From NCBI RefSeq assembly GCF_037325665.1, contig NC_090249.1, positions 35,131,080-35,195,079 of the forward strand: a stretch of DNA of 64,000 nt. The letters are read 5' to 3'. The notes beneath the pieces are model-generated. The model was not told the origin of the DNA. It saw only the letters and a list, made by a program, of their open reading frames with translations, and did not search any database. The position numbers and the translations under genes are program-made. Shown one piece after another: positions 61,686 through 64,000 of the stretch; position 1 is the stretch's first letter; every line of letters begins with the position of its first letter. This stretch comes from Littorina saxatilis (lineage: Eukaryota > Mollusca > Gastropoda > Littorinimorpha > Littorinidae).

Positions 61686-63578
61686 GTGATGGCGGGGGGC
61701 CCTTCAAGGGCACTTTCTCACTGGGCGGCCCTAGTGCACAGCCAGTGGATCGTGGGCGTCGTGGGATCGGGCTTTCGTCTGCTTTGGGGCGAAAGAAAGG
61801 CACCTCTGTCGCGGCGTCTGCCGGGCTTCAAGCCTCCCTCCTCGCCAGAAGCAAGGTCCGTCCTCCAGGCGGAAATCGTTGCTCTGGTGCAGAAGGGCGC
61901 GGTGGAGAGGGTCTTAGACCACACGTCCCTCGGCTTTTACGGGCGGCTGTTTGCCGTCCCAAAGGCCTCGGGGGCGTGGCGTCCCGTCCTGGACCTATCG
62001 CATCTCAATACTTTCCTGAGAACGATACGGTTCAAGATGGAGACGCCCGCGTCGGTCAGAGACTCCCTCCGCCCGGGAGACTGGGCGACCTCCATAGACC
62101 TGACGGATGCATACTTCCATATTCTGGTGCATCCGTCCGACCGGAAATGGCTCCGTTTCCGGTGGGACGATCAGGTCTACCAGTTCCGCGCTCTGCCTTT
62201 CGGGCTGTCTCTCGCACCTTGGGTCTTCACCATGGTCGTGAGACAGTTATGCGCACTGGTGAGGTCGCAGGGTATACGGCTGAGAGCATACCTGGACGAT
62301 TGGCTGGTTCTGAACCAAAGCCAGTCTGGGTGCTCCAGTCATACCCAGGCGGTTCTTCGTCAAGCCCACCAGCTGGGTTTTTCGATCAACCGGACAAAGT
62401 CGGAGTTGGTGCCGTCACAGACGTTCACTTATCTGGGGATGTCTTTCTGCACGGTTACATGGACGGTCCGGCCTTCTCAGAGGAGGGTGGACAAGCTCCA
62501 AACCATTATCCGCGCCACTTTGTCTCTCCCGAGGGCTTCCCTCCGGACGCTGGCCTCCATCTTGGGACAGATGGAGTCCATGGCTCTCTTGGTGCCTCTG
62601 GGCAGGGTACACAAACGCCCGTTTCAGCTTGCACTGAAACCGTATGTGGACTCTGCCTGCGTGGACTGGGACGTCCTCATCCCTTTGCAGGGATGGTTCC
62701 AGTCAGCGACCCTTCCGTGGTTGGACACGGCATGGGTCTGCAGGGGCGTGCCGATTGTCCTGCCCCCCCCAGACACAGACCTCTTTACGGATGCGTCTCT
62801 GATGGGCTGGGGTGCACACACAGACCGACAGACTGCGTCGGGCCTGTGGTCGGCAGAGCAGAGCCATTGGCACATAAACTTGCTGGAGCTAGAGGCCGTG
62901 GCCCTGGCTCTGGCGGAGTTTCGGCCCTCCCTTCACGCCAAGCATGTTCGTCTGTTCACAGACAACACGACTGTGGCAGCTTATCTGAACAAGCAGGGAG
63001 GGTCGCGGTCCCCGTCTCTCTCGGGCAGGACCTGCGAGATTCTGACCTGGTGCTGGCAACACCAGATCACTCTCTCGGCCAGGTACCTCCCGGGGAGTTT
63101 GAACACTCTGGCGGACGCGCTCAGTCGCTCCGACAGAGTGCTTCAATCAGAGTGGACGATCACTCACGGGGCACTGCTTCGTCTCTGGGCCCTTGTTCCA
63201 AAGCCTCTGGTGGACCTTTTTGCCACCCGCTTTTCGAAGAGGCTGCCGATCTTCGTCTCGCCATTCCCGGACCCCGAGGCTTGGCAGACGGATGCATTGG
63301 CCTTTCCGTGGACAAGGCTCCAGGCCTACGCCTTTCCTCCCTTCCAGTTACTCGGCCGAGTGATCCGGAAGGCGGAAATGGAGGGTCCGGATCTTCTCCT
63401 GGTTGCGCCCCTGTGGCCCTCACAGGCGTGGTTCCCGGACCTTCTGAGGCTCGCTCACGGCCCACCAATCCCTCTCGCTCTCGCAAGAGGAGAGTTGGTT
63501 CAGCCTCGCACCGGCATTCCACACGAGGATCCCTCAATCCTGAAACTTCACGTGTGGAAGTTGTCCGGTCTTCACTGA
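61686..63578 (+). CDS. DIRS element C reverse transcriptase-RNase H
   Basis: 630 aa. The reverse transcriptase has WRPVLDLSHLN, IDLTDAYFHI, FRALPFGLSLAP and the catalytic box AYLDDWLV. RNase H has LFTDASLMGWGAH, LELEAVALAL, FTDNTTVAAYLN and the end ADALSR. The C-terminal tail (VDLFATRFSKRLPIFVSPFP onwards) is the segment typical of DIRS-type polymerases. It starts 39 nt after ORF1 ends and overlaps the recombinase frame. Confidence 0.88.
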   Translation: MMAGGPSRALSHWAALVHSQWIVGVVGSGFRLLWGERKAPLSRRLPGFKPPSSPEARSVLQAEIVALVQKGAVERVLDHTSLGFYGRLFAVPKASGAWRPVLDLSHLNTFLRTIRFKMETPASVRDSLRPGDWATSIDLTDAYFHILVHPSDRKWLRFRWDDQVYQFRALPFGLSLAPWVFTMVVRQLCALVRSQGIRLRAYLDDWLVLNQSQSGCSSHTQAVLRQAHQLGFSINRTKSELVPSQTFTYLGMSFCTVTWTVRPSQRRVDKLQTIIRATLSLPRASLRTLASILGQMESMALLVPLGRVHKRPFQLALKPYVDSACVDWDVLIPLQGWFQSATLPWLDTAWVCRGVPIVLPPPDTDLFTDASLMGWGAHTDRQTASGLWSAEQSHWHINLLELEAVALALAEFRPSLHAKHVRLFTDNTTVAAYLNKQGGSRSPSLSGRTCEILTWCWQHQITLSARYLPGSLNTLADALSRSDRVLQSEWTITHGALLRLWALVPKPLVDLFATRFSKRLPIFVSPFPDPEAWQTDALAFPWTRLQAYAFPPFQLLGRVIRKAEMEGPDLLLVAPLWPSQAWFPDLLRLAHGPPIPLALARGELVQPRTGIPHEDPSILKLHVWKLSGLH

Positions 63579-64000
63579 GGCGTTCCGGTGCTTCTGAGCA
63601 GACATTAGACCTGGTGGAACGCTCTCATAGGGCTTCCACTTCGTCGGTGTACTCGTCTCACTGGAAGGCCTGGGCGACCTGGTGTCAGGCCCGTGGTTTG
63701 GACGCGCTGGCTCCTCGTTCCATGCACGTCGCGAACCACCTTGCGTTTCTTTCCTCTCAAGGAGCGTCTGCTTCCTCCTTGAGGGTGCGAAGATCCGCCA
63801 TCGCCGTCACGCTACGGCAGCTGGGACGCTCGATCGACGTCACTGGCGTCATCTCAAGGGTGATCAAGGGCGCTGCTCTCAAAGAGTCCGCTTCTCGTTC
63901 TTCCCTCCCGAAGTGGGATCTCTTTCTGGTACTCGAATTTCTTCGTTCCGCAGAATTTGAACCTTTGGCCGCGGCTAGTTTCGCTAGCCTTACGCGCAAA
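63542..64000 (+). CDS. DIRS element C tyrosine recombinase, N-terminal part
   Basis: Open in its frame from within the end of the polymerase ORF to the window edge; the exact start is uncertain. It includes ASTSSVYSSHWKAWATWCQA, VANHLAFLSSQGASASSLRV and RRSAIAVTLRQLG, which fit the core-binding (SAM-like) domain of tyrosine recombinases. The catalytic half lies outside the window. It would insert the circular DNA intermediate without target duplication. Confidence 0.75.

Larger units (their letters stand above)
58958..64000 (+). mobile_element. DIRS-type element C, runs off right edge; visible part looks whole
   Basis: Left terminus AATTAAATTACATATTCTTA matches that of fossil B. The order is a left terminal repeat (58958 to about 59200), a gag-like ORF, a polymerase ORF and an overlapping recombinase ORF. 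No break is evident in the 5 kb visible; the right terminus lies outside. This is the youngest of the three copies and GC-richer than its surroundings. Confidence 0.85.

Overview
The window looks like nuclear DNA of a lophotrochozoan animal, most likely a marine gastropod mollusc. The evidence is intron-rich animal genes, long introns packed with young repeats, abundant GT/CT microsatellites, and SINE, MITE and DIRS families of the kind seen in gastropods. The species call is inference.

Three conserved host genes were rebuilt exon by exon from splice sites, reading phase and family knowledge. (1) CWC27, a spliceosomal cyclophilin, is on the minus strand from 13521 down to 584. Nine coding exons are visible and the 3' end lies off the left edge. 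(2) HDAC3 is on the plus strand, 13752-39548, with 14 coding exons giving a complete 431-aa protein. CWC27 and HDAC3 are head to head with start codons only 230 bp apart, implying a shared promoter. (3) ERCC8 (CSA) is on the minus strand, 45696-42708, with 5 coding exons giving a complete 403-aa WD40 protein, tail to tail with HDAC3.

Almost everything else is mobile DNA. CWC27 introns hold an apparently full-length RTE-type LINE (8532-11836) with an intact 1014-aa ORF and a perfect 11-bp target duplication, plus hAT-like and TA-type MITEs and three copies of a ~0.85-kb microsatellite-bearing repeat. HDAC3 introns hold further copies of that repeat, two DIRS-type fossils (about 15.6-18.1 kb and 25.2-32.8 kb, the latter with two DNA transposons inside it), a pogo-derived element and a Jockey/CR1-type LINE. 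From 46.9 to 57.5 kb lies a nested stack. A small hAT-like element was split by a 10,047-bp element with 27-bp perfect terminal inverted repeats and a 7-bp target duplication. That element contains a THAP-domain exon and is most simply a P-like transposon, itself loaded with later insertions. From 58.96 kb to the right edge is a DIRS-type element that looks whole over the visible part.

The three repeat families with AACAAG termini, subterminal inverted repeats and (in two of them) internal microsatellites look like non-autonomous Helentron-type (HINE-like) elements. One copy ends 10 nt from the HDAC3 exon 5 splice acceptor. No rRNA, tRNA gene, CRISPR array or operon is present, and all annotations are from reading the sequence alone.
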